64,000 nt of DNA from Chloroflexota bacterium (GTDB lineage: Bacteria; Chloroflexota; Dehalococcoidia; Tepidiformales; Tepidiformaceae): NCBI GenBank assembly GCA_026710655.1, contig JAPOQN010000016.1:1-64000 (forward strand), written 5' to 3'. This document shows positions 52,289 through 60,869 of this stretch, piece after piece (positions within the stretch are counted from its first letter, which is position 1; every line of letters begins with the position of its first letter). Below the pieces are notes generated by a model, which was not told where the DNA came from, ran no database searches, and saw only the letters and a list, made by a program, of their open reading frames with translations. The translations under genes were made by a program, and so were the position numbers.

Positions 52289-52696
52289 TCAGGATCCGCG
52301 GCGGCCCGCCGGCAGGCGCGCGAGCGCCTTCGCGAGTCGCTCGCGTACCTCGGCCGCGATGGCGGCCAGCGCCTCGTTGCCCGCCCCGCCCAGCGTGACC
52401 GTGGGGTCGACCGCCTCGACGACGATACTGTCGCCACTCGCGTGGACGGCGACGCTGCAGGGGAGGAGGGCCCCCGCGTCGGGGTCCGCGGCGACGGCGC
52501 GGCGCAGCAGGTCGTCATCGCACACGCCGAGGATGGTGCAGGCGCCCCCGAGGGCCACGCTCGCATCGAGCGTGGTGGCGATGTCGAAGCCCTGCTCGCG
52601 AAGGGCTTCCTTCGTGCGGTTCAGCCCTTCGATGAAATCGAAGGCGGCGGTGCGGCGCAGGGCGAAGGGGCGCTCCTCGACGTGTGACGCGGACAT
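52289..52696 (-). CDS. DUF302-domain protein
   Basis: 135 residues. The core (KEALREQGFDIATTLDASVALGGACTILGVCDDDLLRRAVAADPDAGALLPCSVAVHASGDSIVVEAVDP) matches the DUF302 family, which has a two-layer alpha/beta fold and an unknown role. A helical tail follows (EALAAIAAEVRERLAKALARL). Family members often bind small molecules; a conserved Cys is seen in LLPCSVAVH. ATG 52696 fits the domain; upstream in-frame codons are GC-biased filler. It lies between tRNA-Pro and the M23 gene on opposite strands. Confidence 0.85.
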   Translation of the reverse strand: MSASHVEERPFALRRTAAFDFIEGLNRTKEALREQGFDIATTLDASVALGGACTILGVCDDDLLRRAVAADPDAGALLPCSVAVHASGDSIVVEAVDPTVTLGGAGNEALAAIAAEVRERLAKALARLPAGRRGS

Positions 52697-52770
52697 GGCC
52701 GGGATGGTAGCAGGGTGGAGGCGGTCGGGGCGCGGTCGACGCTGGGGAACGGCTGTCGCACCCTTGTGGC

Positions 52771-53736
52771 GTGTGGTTCTCACGCCTGCGGGTGGGCCTC
52801 GGGCTGGCGGTGCTGGCCCTGCTGGCGGTCGGCTGCCTGGGAGGGGACGGGAACGAGGGGGTGGAGGTGAAGACGGTAACGCCGGTCTCCACGGAGTCCC
52901 CGCCGCCGCGCGTGGGCATCGCCACCGAGGAACCAGTCATCGAGCCGCCCGAACTCCTTGTGTCCGTGAGCGAGGTTGTGCAGGGGAGCGCCATCCTCGT
53001 GTCCGTCACCGGCAGCGTGACCGAGGGGGAGGCCGTGTTCCTCGGGCAGCGCTACCCCCTCACGCAGGGCGATTTCAGCAAGTACACCTACGTGGGCATC
53101 GGCATCTTCGATGCTCCGGGCGTGCACATCCTGCACGTGCGTCTCACCCTGGCGAACGGCTCGGCGGGCAGCTTCGACCACGAGATCACGGTAAGCGAGT
53201 CGCAGTGGGACGTCGCCAACATCTACTACGTCGAGGGGGCGGGCGATCCCGTGCTGGACCAGTCAGAGCGCGACCGCGAGGGCTCCCTCCTGGCCGACAC
53301 CTACGCCGGGGTGACACCGGAGAAGCTGTGGCAGGGACGCTGGCGGATCCCGGTGGAGGGCGGCATCTCGAGCCGGTTCGGCGAGCGCCGCTCCTTCAAC
53401 GACGGTCCCGTGGGGGGGAACCATGGGGGTACGGACTTCGGCGCTGCGGAGGGCACGCCGGTGACGGCCACGAACAGCGGACGCGTGGCGCTCGCGCGGC
53501 AGCTGGCAATCCGCGGGAACATGGTCATCATCGACCACGGCGGCGGCGTGTTCTCCGGCTACGCCCACCTGAGCGCGTTTGCCGTGGCCGAGGGGCAGCA
53601 GGTCGAGAAGGGCCAGTTGATCGCCTTCGTGGGCAACTCCGGCCTCTCCACGGCGCCCCACCTGCACTGGGAGATATCGGTACACGGCGTCCTTGTCGAC
53701 CCGATGCGCTTCATCGACGGCCGGAACGGGTTCTAG
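52771..53736 (+). CDS. M23-family peptidase lipoprotein
   Basis: 321 residues from a GTG. The lipoprotein signal (GLGLAVLALLAVGC, lipobox near residue 22) precedes a spacer and beta domain (50-190). The LytM/M23 domain spans about 190-315: GGISSRFGERRSF, zinc ligands in NHGGTDFGA (His and Asp) and HLHWEI, and the typical GNMVIIDHGGGVFSGYAHLS. It should cut peptidoglycan cross-links or act as a scaffold. All metal ligands seem present, so it is likely active. It is followed by two unrelated small genes and near the SLT gene, in a cell-wall region. Confidence 0.92.
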   Translation: MWFSRLRVGLGLAVLALLAVGCLGGDGNEGVEVKTVTPVSTESPPPRVGIATEEPVIEPPELLVSVSEVVQGSAILVSVTGSVTEGEAVFLGQRYPLTQGDFSKYTYVGIGIFDAPGVHILHVRLTLANGSAGSFDHEITVSESQWDVANIYYVEGAGDPVLDQSERDREGSLLADTYAGVTPEKLWQGRWRIPVEGGISSRFGERRSFNDGPVGGNHGGTDFGAAEGTPVTATNSGRVALARQLAIRGNMVIIDHGGGVFSGYAHLSAFAVAEGQQVEKGQLIAFVGNSGLSTAPHLHWEISVHGVLVDPMRFIDGRNGF

Positions 53737-53739
53737 GCG

Positions 53740-54165
53740 ATGCGTCTCACGGTTGAGGTCGAAGGCGAGGGGGAGGCCGGGGGGCTGCCGGGCGAGGGCG
53801 CGGCGCTCGTGGCCTTCATGTCGTTTGCGGCGGTGCGGGGGTTTGGCGCGCGCCATCCGCTGATCGCCCTCTCCGAGCGCGTGGCCGACCTGGGCGTACG
53901 GCTGGGCCCGCTCACCACCTTCTACGAGCGCCGCCCGGAAGATGCGGAGGACGAGGCGAATCTGGAGCGCGCCTGGCAGGACGCAGCGCCGCTCGCGGCG
54001 AGCCTCGGGACGCTGGTCGCGGCGCTGGCGGAGGATGAGCGCGCGGCCGTCTTTGTGCGGCGGGCCGGAGCCGAGACGCTGGCCGCGGAGGCTGCGGCAA
54101 TGCGCGCCATCGCCGAACGCGCGGGGCGCGCCAAGCGGCGCGTGCGCCTAACCTACGAGCTGTGA
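53740..54165 (+). CDS. Small helical protein of unknown function
   Basis: 141 residues, ATG 53740, three bases after the M23 stop. The first 30 residues are beta (RLTVEVEGEGEAGG) and the rest is helical and Ala/Arg/Glu-rich (AFMSFAAVRGFGARHPLIALSERVADLGVRLGPLTTFYERRP). No known motif is seen. The last codons overlap the GTG of the methyltransferase gene (GTGA), so it is co-translated with that gene and likely forms one unit with it. Confidence 0.55.
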   Translation: MRLTVEVEGEGEAGGLPGEGAALVAFMSFAAVRGFGARHPLIALSERVADLGVRLGPLTTFYERRPEDAEDEANLERAWQDAAPLAASLGTLVAALAEDERAAVFVRRAGAETLAAEAAAMRAIAERAGRAKRRVRLTYEL

Positions 54166-54803
54166 TTCGCCGCCGCCGGGAAGCCATCAACGCCCGCGAG
54201 CGCTGGCTCGCGGGCCCGCAGGCCGCCTTCGCGCGCGCCCTCGACTCCCCCGCGGCGCGCGCGGCCCTCTTTCCCCGAGCTCCAAGAATGATCGAGCTTC
54301 TCCAACTCGACACCGCCCGCACCTACCTCGACGTGAGCCTCGGCGGGGGCGGTTTCGCCGAGCTGCTGGCCTCCGCCGCCGGCTCGCCCGCGACACCCGT
54401 GGTCATGGACGTATCGGCCTCGGACGATGCCGTCGACCTCGTGGGCTGGCCCGAGCGTTTGCCCTTCCGCGACGCATCCTTCGACGCCATCACGGTGCTG
54501 CATGTGCTGCGCGCCCTCGACGACGATGCCGTCCACGGCCTCGCCGAGGAGCTGTCGCGCATCCTGGCGCCGGGCGGGGCGGGGCTGCTGGTCGAGTTCG
54601 CGCCCGTGCGCTCGGGGCTGCTCAACGACCTCCACCGGCGCGTCGTCTCCGGTGGCTGCGCGGAGGTCGACCTGCGCGGCTGGGGCCGGATGGCGGCCCT
54701 CCTGACGGAGTGCGGTTTCGAGGCGATCGACCTGGTGGAGCTGGGCCCCTTCGCCCTGCCGCCCATCCCGCGGGTGTGCGTCCTGGTGCGGAGAAACCCC
54801 TAG
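54162..54803 (+). CDS. SAM-dependent methyltransferase-like protein
   Basis: 213 residues, GTG start overlapping the previous stop by 4 bases. A class I methyltransferase layout: TYLDVSLGGGGFAELLA (motif I in a G-x-G-G-G form, about 48-65), then VVMDVSASDDAVDLVG, ERLPFRDASFDAITVLHVLRAL (motif IV) and LSRILAPGGAGLLVEF. Motif I lacks the usual E/DxGxGxG acid; DVSLGGG is degenerate, so SAM binding is less certain. The substrate is unknown. The last bases converge with alanine racemase over a 4-base overlap. Confidence 0.7.
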   Translation: MIRRRREAINARERWLAGPQAAFARALDSPAARAALFPRAPRMIELLQLDTARTYLDVSLGGGGFAELLASAAGSPATPVVMDVSASDDAVDLVGWPERLPFRDASFDAITVLHVLRALDDDAVHGLAEELSRILAPGGAGLLVEFAPVRSGLLNDLHRRVVSGGCAEVDLRGWGRMAALLTECGFEAIDLVELGPFALPPIPRVCVLVRRNP

Positions 54804-55972
54804 CAGGTCGCTTCGAGGACGCCCTGGCGGTGGCCGAGGCGGGGGAGGCGGCGGTTAAGGCCGGCCAGCACCTCGTAGTTGATGGTGTCGATGGCGGCGG
54901 CGACCTCGCGGGCGGTGATGGTCTCGCCGCCCTGCTCGCCGATGAGCACCGTTTCGTCGCCGGTCGCGGCGCCGGGGACGTCGGTCACGTCGACGAGGAA
55001 GTGGTCCATGCAGACGCGCCCGACGACCGGGCAGCGCCGGCCTCGGACCAGCACCTGCCCGCGGTTGCTGAGCCCGCGGTTGTAGCCGTCGGCGTAGCCA
55101 ACGGCCACGAGGGCGACGCGCGACTGCCGCTCGGCGCGCCAGGTCAGGCCGTAGCTGACACCCTCGCCGGGGGCGACATCGAACACGCGCGCGAGCCGCG
55201 CCTTCATGCTGAGCACGGGCTGGAGGCCGGGGTTGGGGGTGTGGTCGGGGAGCGCGCCGTAGATCCCGATCCCCGTGCGAACCCCCTCGTACTGGAACTC
55301 GGGATGGCGGATGGTCGTGGCGGTGTTGGCGATGTGCCGCATGGGCACGCCCCCGACGAGCCGGACCGCCTCCTGGACAACCGCGTCCTGCTGCACGGTG
55401 AACGAGTCGTCCTCGTGGTCGGCCATGGCGAGGTGGGTCCAGAGCGCTTCGAGGGTGACGCCTCCGAGGCCTCGCACGTGGCTGGCGAGGGCGGCCACCT
55501 CGGCCGGCATGAGTCCGAAGCGGTGCATGCCGCTATCGACCTTGATGTGGACGGGCACGGGCGCCTTGCCCGCGCGCAGCGCTGCCTCGGAGACGGCTTC
55601 GGCCTGGGCGTTCGTGTCGACCGTGAGGGTGATGTCGTTGGCGACGGCCGCCGCGGCGTCCTCGGGAAAGGAGTGGCCGAGCACGACGACCGGTCGCGTG
55701 ACCCCTGTGGCGCGCAGGTCGAGCGCTTCGGGCATAAAGATGACGCCGAAGCGCTCGATGCCGGCGGCTTCGAGCGCGGGCCCGACGATGTCGAGGCCGT
55801 GCCCGTAGGCGTTCGCCTTCACCACGGCGATGACGGTGGCGTCGCCGGCGGTTTCGCGGAGCACGCGGGCGTTGTTCGCAAGGGCGTCGAGGTCGACCTC
55901 GATCCAGGCGTTGAGGGCCTTCGTGGCGTTGGAGAGGGTGGTTCCCGGGGTTGCGGGACTGCTAGCCGGCAC
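54800..55972 (-). CDS. alr: Alanine racemase
   Basis: 390 residues from GTG 55972, chosen because AGGGGAGA lies 7 bases upstream and the frame before it is filler. The PLP Lys is in VVKANAYGHG (near residue 52), substrate pocket HIKVDSGMHRFG, and the second catalytic residue Tyr is in GVSYGLTW (near 274). The C-terminal beta domain has GRVCMDHFLVDVTD. It makes D-alanine for peptidoglycan. It converges with the methyltransferase gene and is divergent from the lytic transglycosylase, which fits a cell-wall neighbourhood. Confidence 0.97.
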   Translation of the reverse strand: MPASSPATPGTTLSNATKALNAWIEVDLDALANNARVLRETAGDATVIAVVKANAYGHGLDIVGPALEAAGIERFGVIFMPEALDLRATGVTRPVVVLGHSFPEDAAAAVANDITLTVDTNAQAEAVSEAALRAGKAPVPVHIKVDSGMHRFGLMPAEVAALASHVRGLGGVTLEALWTHLAMADHEDDSFTVQQDAVVQEAVRLVGGVPMRHIANTATTIRHPEFQYEGVRTGIGIYGALPDHTPNPGLQPVLSMKARLARVFDVAPGEGVSYGLTWRAERQSRVALVAVGYADGYNRGLSNRGQVLVRGRRCPVVGRVCMDHFLVDVTDVPGAATGDETVLIGEQGGETITAREVAAAIDTINYEVLAGLNRRLPRLGHRQGVLEATC

Positions 55973-56036
55973 GGCGTCTCCCCTTCCCCGGCGGGCGCTT
56001 TGACCCGCCCTCCGGGACGGGCCTAGCATCAGTGGG

Positions 56037-58286
56037 GTGGAGACCAGGCGCAACCGGCCCGGCCCCCGCCCACGGAGGGGCTTGCGGCACGGTGCGCTGG
56101 CGGCCCTTCTCGCCGCCCTGACCCTGCTCTCCTGTGGTGGGGATGAAGCGCCTCTCCCAACACCCTCGCCGACCCCCACTGCGGTCGTCACCGCCACGCC
56201 CACGCCCTCGCCGACGCCCGAACCGGCGGCCCTGCTCGACCAGGGCTACGTGCTGCTGCGGGCGGGGCGCTACGACGAGGCGGCGCAGGCCTTCGCGGGC
56301 GCCGCCGAACGCACGACGGACCCAGCCGCCCTCTCAACGGCGCGGCTGGGGGAGGCCGTGGCTGCGTACGAGGTCGGAGCCGCAGGGCGTTCGGTGTCGC
56401 TGTTGCGCCTGGCGATGGCGGCGGCAGTTCACGGCTCGCCCGAGGAGGCGCGCGCCGTCTACCTCCTGGGTGTGCGCCTGAACGATGCGCGCGCCTTCGA
56501 CGAGGCGGTGGCGCTGCTGCGAGGCCACGCGGTGCTCGGCAGCGGGCTCGCGCTCGCCCCTTCGATCGTGTCGGAGTACGCGCGCGCCCTCGCGGGGACG
56601 GGCGATGTGCAGCGCGCGGAGACGGTCTGGCAGTCGCTGCTGGCGACACCCGGCCTCGGGGACCAGCTGCGGTTGCCGGTGTTGCGTCAGCGGGCGGCCA
56701 TTGCCCGCGTAGCCGGCGACCTGGAGGGGCGGCGGCGCTGGCTGAGCGAACTGGCGGTTCTCACAGGCGATCCCGTCGTGCGCCACGAGCTGGCGGCGGT
56801 GGGCTTCCTGCTGAACGACCTGGACCTCTTCGAGGCGCAGCTGCGCGCCATCATCGCCGAGAGCCCCCACACCGAAGAGGCCCTGCAGTCCGTCCAGGAC
56901 CTGCGCACTGCGGGCTACGAGGTCGACCCCGGGGACGAGGGGTTTGTGCTCTACCGGCACCGCTTGTTCGGCCAGGCGCGGGCCGTCCTGGGGGCCGCGA
57001 TCCAGGATTCGCTGGCGACGGGTGAGGCGCTCGCCTTCCGCACCTACTTCCTGGCGGCCTCGTACGACGACGAGGGGTTCTACCTGGAGTCGGTGCCGCT
57101 CTACGACGCGGTCGCGGCCTCGCCGGAGGCGGGGGGGTTTGCGCATCGGGCCCGGTACTGGGCGGCGCGCGCCCTCGAGAGCGCCGGCCGCTACGAGGAG
57201 GCCGCCGCCCGCTACGACGCCGTCGCGCGGGAGCTCGGGGGCGAGTTTGCGGGCGAGGCGGTGTTCCGCGCCGGTTTCGCGCGGCTGCGGGCCGGAGACC
57301 TCAGGGGCGCGATCGCGGCGTGGGAGGGGGGGGGCGCCAGGGAAGCGCGTACGTCCTACTGGCTCGGCCGAGCCTTCGAGGACAGGGGGGACGCGGAGGC
57401 GGCGCAGCGCGCCTACCTCGATGCGCTGGCGGTGCAGCCACGGGCGTTCCACGGGATCGAGGCGCGACGGGCGCTAGAGATGGATGTCGGTGGGGATGGA
57501 CGCTACCGGGCCCTCGCGGCGCCGGCGCCGGTCGACTGGACGGAGCTGGAGGCGTGGCTGGCGACCATCCGTCCGGGGACGCTCTCGGATCTGGCCTCGG
57601 AGGCGCCGGAGCTGGCGCTGGTGGGCCTGGGGAGCCGGGCGGCGGAGACGATCGCGCTGGCCGCGGCGCGCACGAACGACCCGTGGGCGCTCCTGTCGCT
57701 CGCCCGTACGGCGACCGAGGCAGGTCTGCCCGCGCAGGTGTCGGCCATGGCGGTCGGCATCCAAGAGATACTAGGTATCACTGATGCCGCGCTCCCGGAA
57801 GAGCTCGCGCGGCTGAAGTACCCCCTCGGGTATCCAGGCCTGCTGGAGGAGCACGGCAGGGCGAACGGGCTCGACCCGCTGTTCCTGGCTGCGCTGATCC
57901 ACCAGGAGAGCCGCTGGGATGCGACGGCCGTCTCGGTCGCGGACGCGGTGGGGCTGACCCAGGTCATCCCGCCGACGGCCGCCTGGATCGCCGGCCGCCT
58001 GGGCCGCGAGATTGCGCTGGGGGAACTGTTCCGTCCGGCGACCTCGATCGAGTTCGGGGCTTACTACCTGGGCGTGCAGCTGCAGGACTTCGGCGACGCG
58101 CACCACGCGCTCGCCGCCTACAACGGCGGCCCCTCGAACGTGGAGCGGTGGGCGCTGGTGGCCTCGTGGCCGCCCGCCGACTTCGTGGAGACGATCGTGT
58201 TCCAGGAAACGCGCGATTATGTGCAGCTGGTGATGGAGCACTACGCCTGGTACCGGGCCCTCTACGGCGAAGGGGCTGGCGGTTAG
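56037..58286 (+). CDS. Slt70-like lytic transglycosylase lipoprotein with TPR-type superhelix
   Basis: 749 residues from a GTG. Lipobox LTLLSC near residue 33, then a Pro/Thr-rich linker (45-65). A long helical superhelix of TPR-like repeats runs from 67 to about 580 (for example ALLDQGYVLLRAGRYDEAAQAFAGAAE). The SLT domain lies at about 605-730: AALIHQESRWDATAVSVADAVGLTQVIPPTA, with the catalytic Glu near 624, and ALAAYNGGPSNVERW. It cleaves peptidoglycan glycan strands. It lies immediately upstream of rpmH-rnpA. Confidence 0.93.
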   Translation: METRRNRPGPRPRRGLRHGALAALLAALTLLSCGGDEAPLPTPSPTPTAVVTATPTPSPTPEPAALLDQGYVLLRAGRYDEAAQAFAGAAERTTDPAALSTARLGEAVAAYEVGAAGRSVSLLRLAMAAAVHGSPEEARAVYLLGVRLNDARAFDEAVALLRGHAVLGSGLALAPSIVSEYARALAGTGDVQRAETVWQSLLATPGLGDQLRLPVLRQRAAIARVAGDLEGRRRWLSELAVLTGDPVVRHELAAVGFLLNDLDLFEAQLRAIIAESPHTEEALQSVQDLRTAGYEVDPGDEGFVLYRHRLFGQARAVLGAAIQDSLATGEALAFRTYFLAASYDDEGFYLESVPLYDAVAASPEAGGFAHRARYWAARALESAGRYEEAAARYDAVARELGGEFAGEAVFRAGFARLRAGDLRGAIAAWEGGGAREARTSYWLGRAFEDRGDAEAAQRAYLDALAVQPRAFHGIEARRALEMDVGGDGRYRALAAPAPVDWTELEAWLATIRPGTLSDLASEAPELALVGLGSRAAETIALAAARTNDPWALLSLARTATEAGLPAQVSAMAVGIQEILGITDAALPEELARLKYPLGYPGLLEEHGRANGLDPLFLAALIHQESRWDATAVSVADAVGLTQVIPPTAAWIAGRLGREIALGELFRPATSIEFGAYYLGVQLQDFGDAHHALAAYNGGPSNVERWALVASWPPADFVETIVFQETRDYVQLVMEHYAWYRALYGEGAGG

Positions 58287-58326
58287 GGGCATCGGATCGT
58301 AGCCTAGGCCGTCGAGGAAAGAGACC

Positions 58327-58470
58327 GTGTCGCCGAAGAGAACGTATCAACCGCACCGCCGCCCGCGCCAGCGCCGTCACGGCTTTCGCCGGCGGATGGC
58401 CTCGCGTACGGGTCGAGCGGTGCTGAAGGCACGGCGCCTCAAGGGCCGGAGGCGGCTGACGGTCGTCTAG
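58327..58470 (+). CDS. rpmH: 50S ribosomal protein L34
   Basis: 47 residues, GTG start with a GAGGAAAGAG ribosome binding site. It reads [20 protein letters not shown], then [20 protein letters not shown] and LTVV. The KRTYQP opening, R-x-HGFRxRM and GR-x-VLxxRRxKGR are diagnostic of L34. It comes 14 bases before rnpA, the conserved ribosomal protein-RNase P protein pairing near bacterial origins. Confidence 0.97.
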   Translation: MSPKRTYQPHRRPRQRRHGFRRRMASRTGRAVLKARRLKGRRRLTVV

Positions 58471-58484
58471 GCAAGGAGCGCGCG

Positions 58485-58823
58485 GTGGAGCCACTACGGC
58501 GGCGCGCGGACTTCGAACAAGTGTTCGCATCAGGGAAATTCGTACGAGGACGTGCGTTGGCCGTCCGGGTACTGGCGCGTGGGGAGGGTCCGTCGCGTGT
58601 CGGCTACGCCGTCGGCAAGCGCCTCGACAAACGGGCCGTGATCCGGAACCGGGCGCGTCGCCGGCTGCGGGAGGCGATCCGCCGGACGCCCCTCCAGGAC
58701 GGCTACGACGTTGTCGTGCTCGCGCGGCGCGCCGTGCTCGAGGACGAGTTCGAGGCGCTGGTCGGGGATGTGGAGTCTGTATTCCGGCGTGCCGGGCTGC
58801 TGGGTGAGGGGGGCGCAGGGTGA
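58485..58823 (+). CDS. rnpA: Ribonuclease P protein component
   Basis: 112 residues, GTG start with an AAGGAG ribosome binding site. LRRRADFEQVFASGKFVRGRALAVRVL, then VGYAVGKRLDKRAVIRNRARRRLREAIRR, the RNR signature that binds pre-tRNA leader and RNase P RNA, and DVVVLARRAV. It supports 5' processing of tRNAs with the RNA subunit, which is not found in this window. It overlaps the yidD start by 4 bases. Confidence 0.96.
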   Translation: MEPLRRRADFEQVFASGKFVRGRALAVRVLARGEGPSRVGYAVGKRLDKRAVIRNRARRRLREAIRRTPLQDGYDVVVLARRAVLEDEFEALVGDVESVFRRAGLLGEGGAG

Positions 58824-59032
58824 GGTGGGTGCTGATCGGGGCGATTCGTCTGTACCAGGTCACCCTCTCGGGTCTGTTCATGGGAAACTGCCGGTTCGAG
58901 CCGAGCTGCTCTCGGTACGGGGAGGAAGCCCTGCGGCGCCACGGCGTCTTGCGAGGCACCTGGCTGACGGCGAAGCGCCTGGCGCGGTGCCGGCCGGGCG
59001 GGGGCTACGGTTACGATCCGGTCCCGGAGTAA
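58820..59032 (+). CDS. yidD: Membrane protein insertion efficiency factor YidD
   Basis: 70 residues. LIGAIRLYQVTLSGLFMGNCRFEPSCSRYGEEALRRHGVLRGTWLTAKRLARCRPGGGYGYDPVP has the diagnostic C-R-F-x-PSCS-x-Y and LARC-P-x-GxGxDPVP motifs. It assists YidC in the insertion of membrane proteins. The usual rnpA-yidD-yidC order is interrupted here by a 697-base parS region and a lipoprotein gene. Confidence 0.97.
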   Translation: MRWVLIGAIRLYQVTLSGLFMGNCRFEPSCSRYGEEALRRHGVLRGTWLTAKRLARCRPGGGYGYDPVPE

Positions 59033-59043
59033 CGGAAGCCGTT

Positions 59044-59059
59044 TGTTTCACGTGAAACA
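59044..59059. promoter_or_regulatory. parS centromere site 1
   Basis: TGTTTCACGTGAAACA, a perfect match to the palindromic ParB-binding consensus TGTTNCACGTGAAACA, 11 bases after yidD. Confidence 0.95.
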
Positions 59060-59527
59060 TCCTGCTGGTGCCGGTCTTGGGCGCGGGCTCGGGGGTTCGG
59101 AAGCAAGTGGTGGGAGGGTGGTGAGCGGAACCCGGCGTCCAGAGGACGACTGAGGAGTCGCGGCTCACACGGGTCCTTGCGCCGGCCTTCGAGTGGAAAC
59201 AGCCTTCCTGCCCGGTGCCTGCAGGCAGGACATGGCGCCGAGGGGCCGACCGGCAACCTGCCCCTGTGATGGTAAGCCAACCTCGCTGGGCAAAATGCGA
59301 GAGATCGGGGTCGCGAGTCCGCAATAGCTGCCCCAAGGGCGGCTGAGTGTCGAAACGGGCGACAGGGTGGTACGGAGCGGGGACTTTGGCCCGTCTCGGG
59401 AAGTTGCAGGACCATGGGTTCGCAATCGGTGGCCGGCGAAGAGGAGACGACAACCGGCTTCGGCTCAGGGAAAGGGAGCAGGACAGGGTTCGAGGAGAGG
59501 AACTGCGGCAGGAAGGCGCATTCCATT

Positions 59528-59543
59528 TGTTTCACGTGAAACA
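59528..59543. promoter_or_regulatory. parS centromere site 2
   Basis: Second perfect copy of TGTTTCACGTGAAACA, 468 bases after site 1, centre to centre 484. Confidence 0.95.
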
Positions 59544-59673
59544 TGGCGTGACGCTGCGGTCGCCTGGGTTCGGAGGCAACTGGAAGAGGTAAAGGGAGTA
59601 GGCACTTTGGTGGAAGGGAGGGGATGTCTCCCCCGAGCCCCAGTTTGTTTGGGAGAAAGAGTGCGAAATGTGC

Positions 59674-59689
59674 TGTTTCACGTGAAACA
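59674..59689. promoter_or_regulatory. parS centromere site 3
   Basis: Third perfect copy of TGTTTCACGTGAAACA, 40 bases before the start of the PQQ-like lipoprotein gene, so it could also affect its promoter. Confidence 0.95.
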
Positions 59690-59729
59690 GGGACTTACGT
59701 CTGCTGACCGTAAGGGGGTTGCTGCTAGG

Positions 59730-60869
59730 ATGCCCGCTGTGCGTCGCGCCAAGCTGCTCATTCCCGTCATCCTGGCTGTCGCCTTCCTCTCCAGCGCCTG
59801 TGTCGGTTTTTCCGAGCCACGGGGGTGGGCGGAGCCTGTCTTCGACGGCGACACCGTATACGCATTCCTGGATCGCGACGAGTTCGTCGCAGCCAGCCTC
59901 GACGACTTTGGCGCGGAATGGCGCTGGACGTTCCCGGACGATGATCTGGATGCGGAAGAGGAGATCGAGCTCGAGGCGGTGTACGGACCGCCGCTGTTCG
60001 CTGGTGAACGCATCATCCTGGCCGGTTTTTCGGGAGAAATGGTGGCCCTGGGCACGGAGGGGCGCTTCCTCTTGGGGCGGGGCAGCTGGCATCGTGATGA
60101 CGTGGACGGCAGCATCGTGGGTGGGGCGACCCTCGCCGGCGACCGCTTCGCCTTCGGCACCACGGAACAGCGGCTCTACGTGCGCAGCGTCGAGGACGGC
60201 GGTTCGGTTCCGGGCTGGCCCATTGATGGGCGGCCCCTCGATGGTGAGATTTGGTCTCAACCGGTAGTCGTCGGCGGGACCCTGTATGTCAGCACCATGG
60301 ACGGGAAGCTCTACGCCTTCGACCTGGAGACGGGGCAGGAGCTGTGGGCGGAGCCCTTTGACGCCGACGGCGCCATCGCGGACCTCGCCTATATAGGGGA
60401 TGGGATCCTCTTCGTCCCCACGCTCCGGGGCGAGGTCTGGCTGGTGGACGCGGAGAGCGGTCAGGCGCGGCTGCCCGATCCCTTCGAGGCGGAGGGCTGG
60501 GTCTGGACGCGGCCCGCCGTGCAGGACGGAATCGCGTATTTCGGTGACTTCGACGACTTCGTCTACGCCATGGACCTGGCGACGGGGAGAACGCTCTGGA
60601 CGTACCTCGCGGAGGACAAGGTCAAGGCGCAACCCGTCATAATCGGCGATGTGCTTATCGTTGGCGACGAAGGCGGCACCGTGCATTTCGTGGATCTGGC
60701 GACGGGGGTGAGGCGACACGCCGTCAACCTCGACAGGGCAGGGAAGATTCGAGCAGGTTTGGTGGAAAAGGAAGGTTTTGTCTGGATCCTCGGCACTGAG
60801 GGCCGGCTCTATCGCGCCGACCCCGAGACGTTCACGGTGTTGGAGCGCGAAGTGCGGGGTCTTCCGTGA
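59730..60869 (+). CDS. PQQ-like beta-propeller lipoprotein (BamB-like)
   Basis: 379 residues from ATG 59730. The signal peptide (LLIPVILAVAFLSSAC) has a lipobox Cys near residue 24. An eight-bladed PQQ-like propeller follows: repeated blades such as GGTLYVSTMDGKLYAFDLETGQELWAEPF and DGIAYFGDFDDFVYAMDLATGRTLWTYLAEDK have the DLxTGxxLW signature. BamB-type propellers scaffold outer membrane assembly or other membrane complexes. Here it is co-translated with yidC (GTGA overlap), so a role in membrane protein insertion or folding is a reasonable inference. Confidence 0.88.
   Translation: MPAVRRAKLLIPVILAVAFLSSACVGFSEPRGWAEPVFDGDTVYAFLDRDEFVAASLDDFGAEWRWTFPDDDLDAEEEIELEAVYGPPLFAGERIILAGFSGEMVALGTEGRFLLGRGSWHRDDVDGSIVGGATLAGDRFAFGTTEQRLYVRSVEDGGSVPGWPIDGRPLDGEIWSQPVVVGGTLYVSTMDGKLYAFDLETGQELWAEPFDADGAIADLAYIGDGILFVPTLRGEVWLVDAESGQARLPDPFEAEGWVWTRPAVQDGIAYFGDFDDFVYAMDLATGRTLWTYLAEDKVKAQPVIIGDVLIVGDEGGTVHFVDLATGVRRHAVNLDRAGKIRAGLVEKEGFVWILGTEGRLYRADPETFTVLEREVRGLP

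Larger units (their letters stand above)
59033..59729. other. 697-bp gene-free region with three parS sites, probable origin-proximal segment
   Basis: No protein-coding gene is supported. It carries three perfect parS sites and several small stems, such as AGCTGCCC (59326-59333)/GGGCGGCT (59337-59344) and GTCG/CGAC near 59350. I found no DnaA-box cluster and no complete known RNA by eye. The segment at about 59060-59500 is GC-rich and may encode an unknown structured RNA. Confidence 0.6.

Noticed and set aside
59060-59340. Cobalamin riboswitch
   Set aside because: GC-rich segments look similar in places, but the conserved B12-box core (GCCACTG with its flanking pairs) is not there, and no cobalamin gene follows.
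59364-59373. AGGGTGGTAC, similar to the T-box antiterminator sequence
   Set aside because: Only the ten-base core matches, no specifier stem is evident, and the gene downstream is not an aminoacyl-tRNA synthetase or amino-acid gene.
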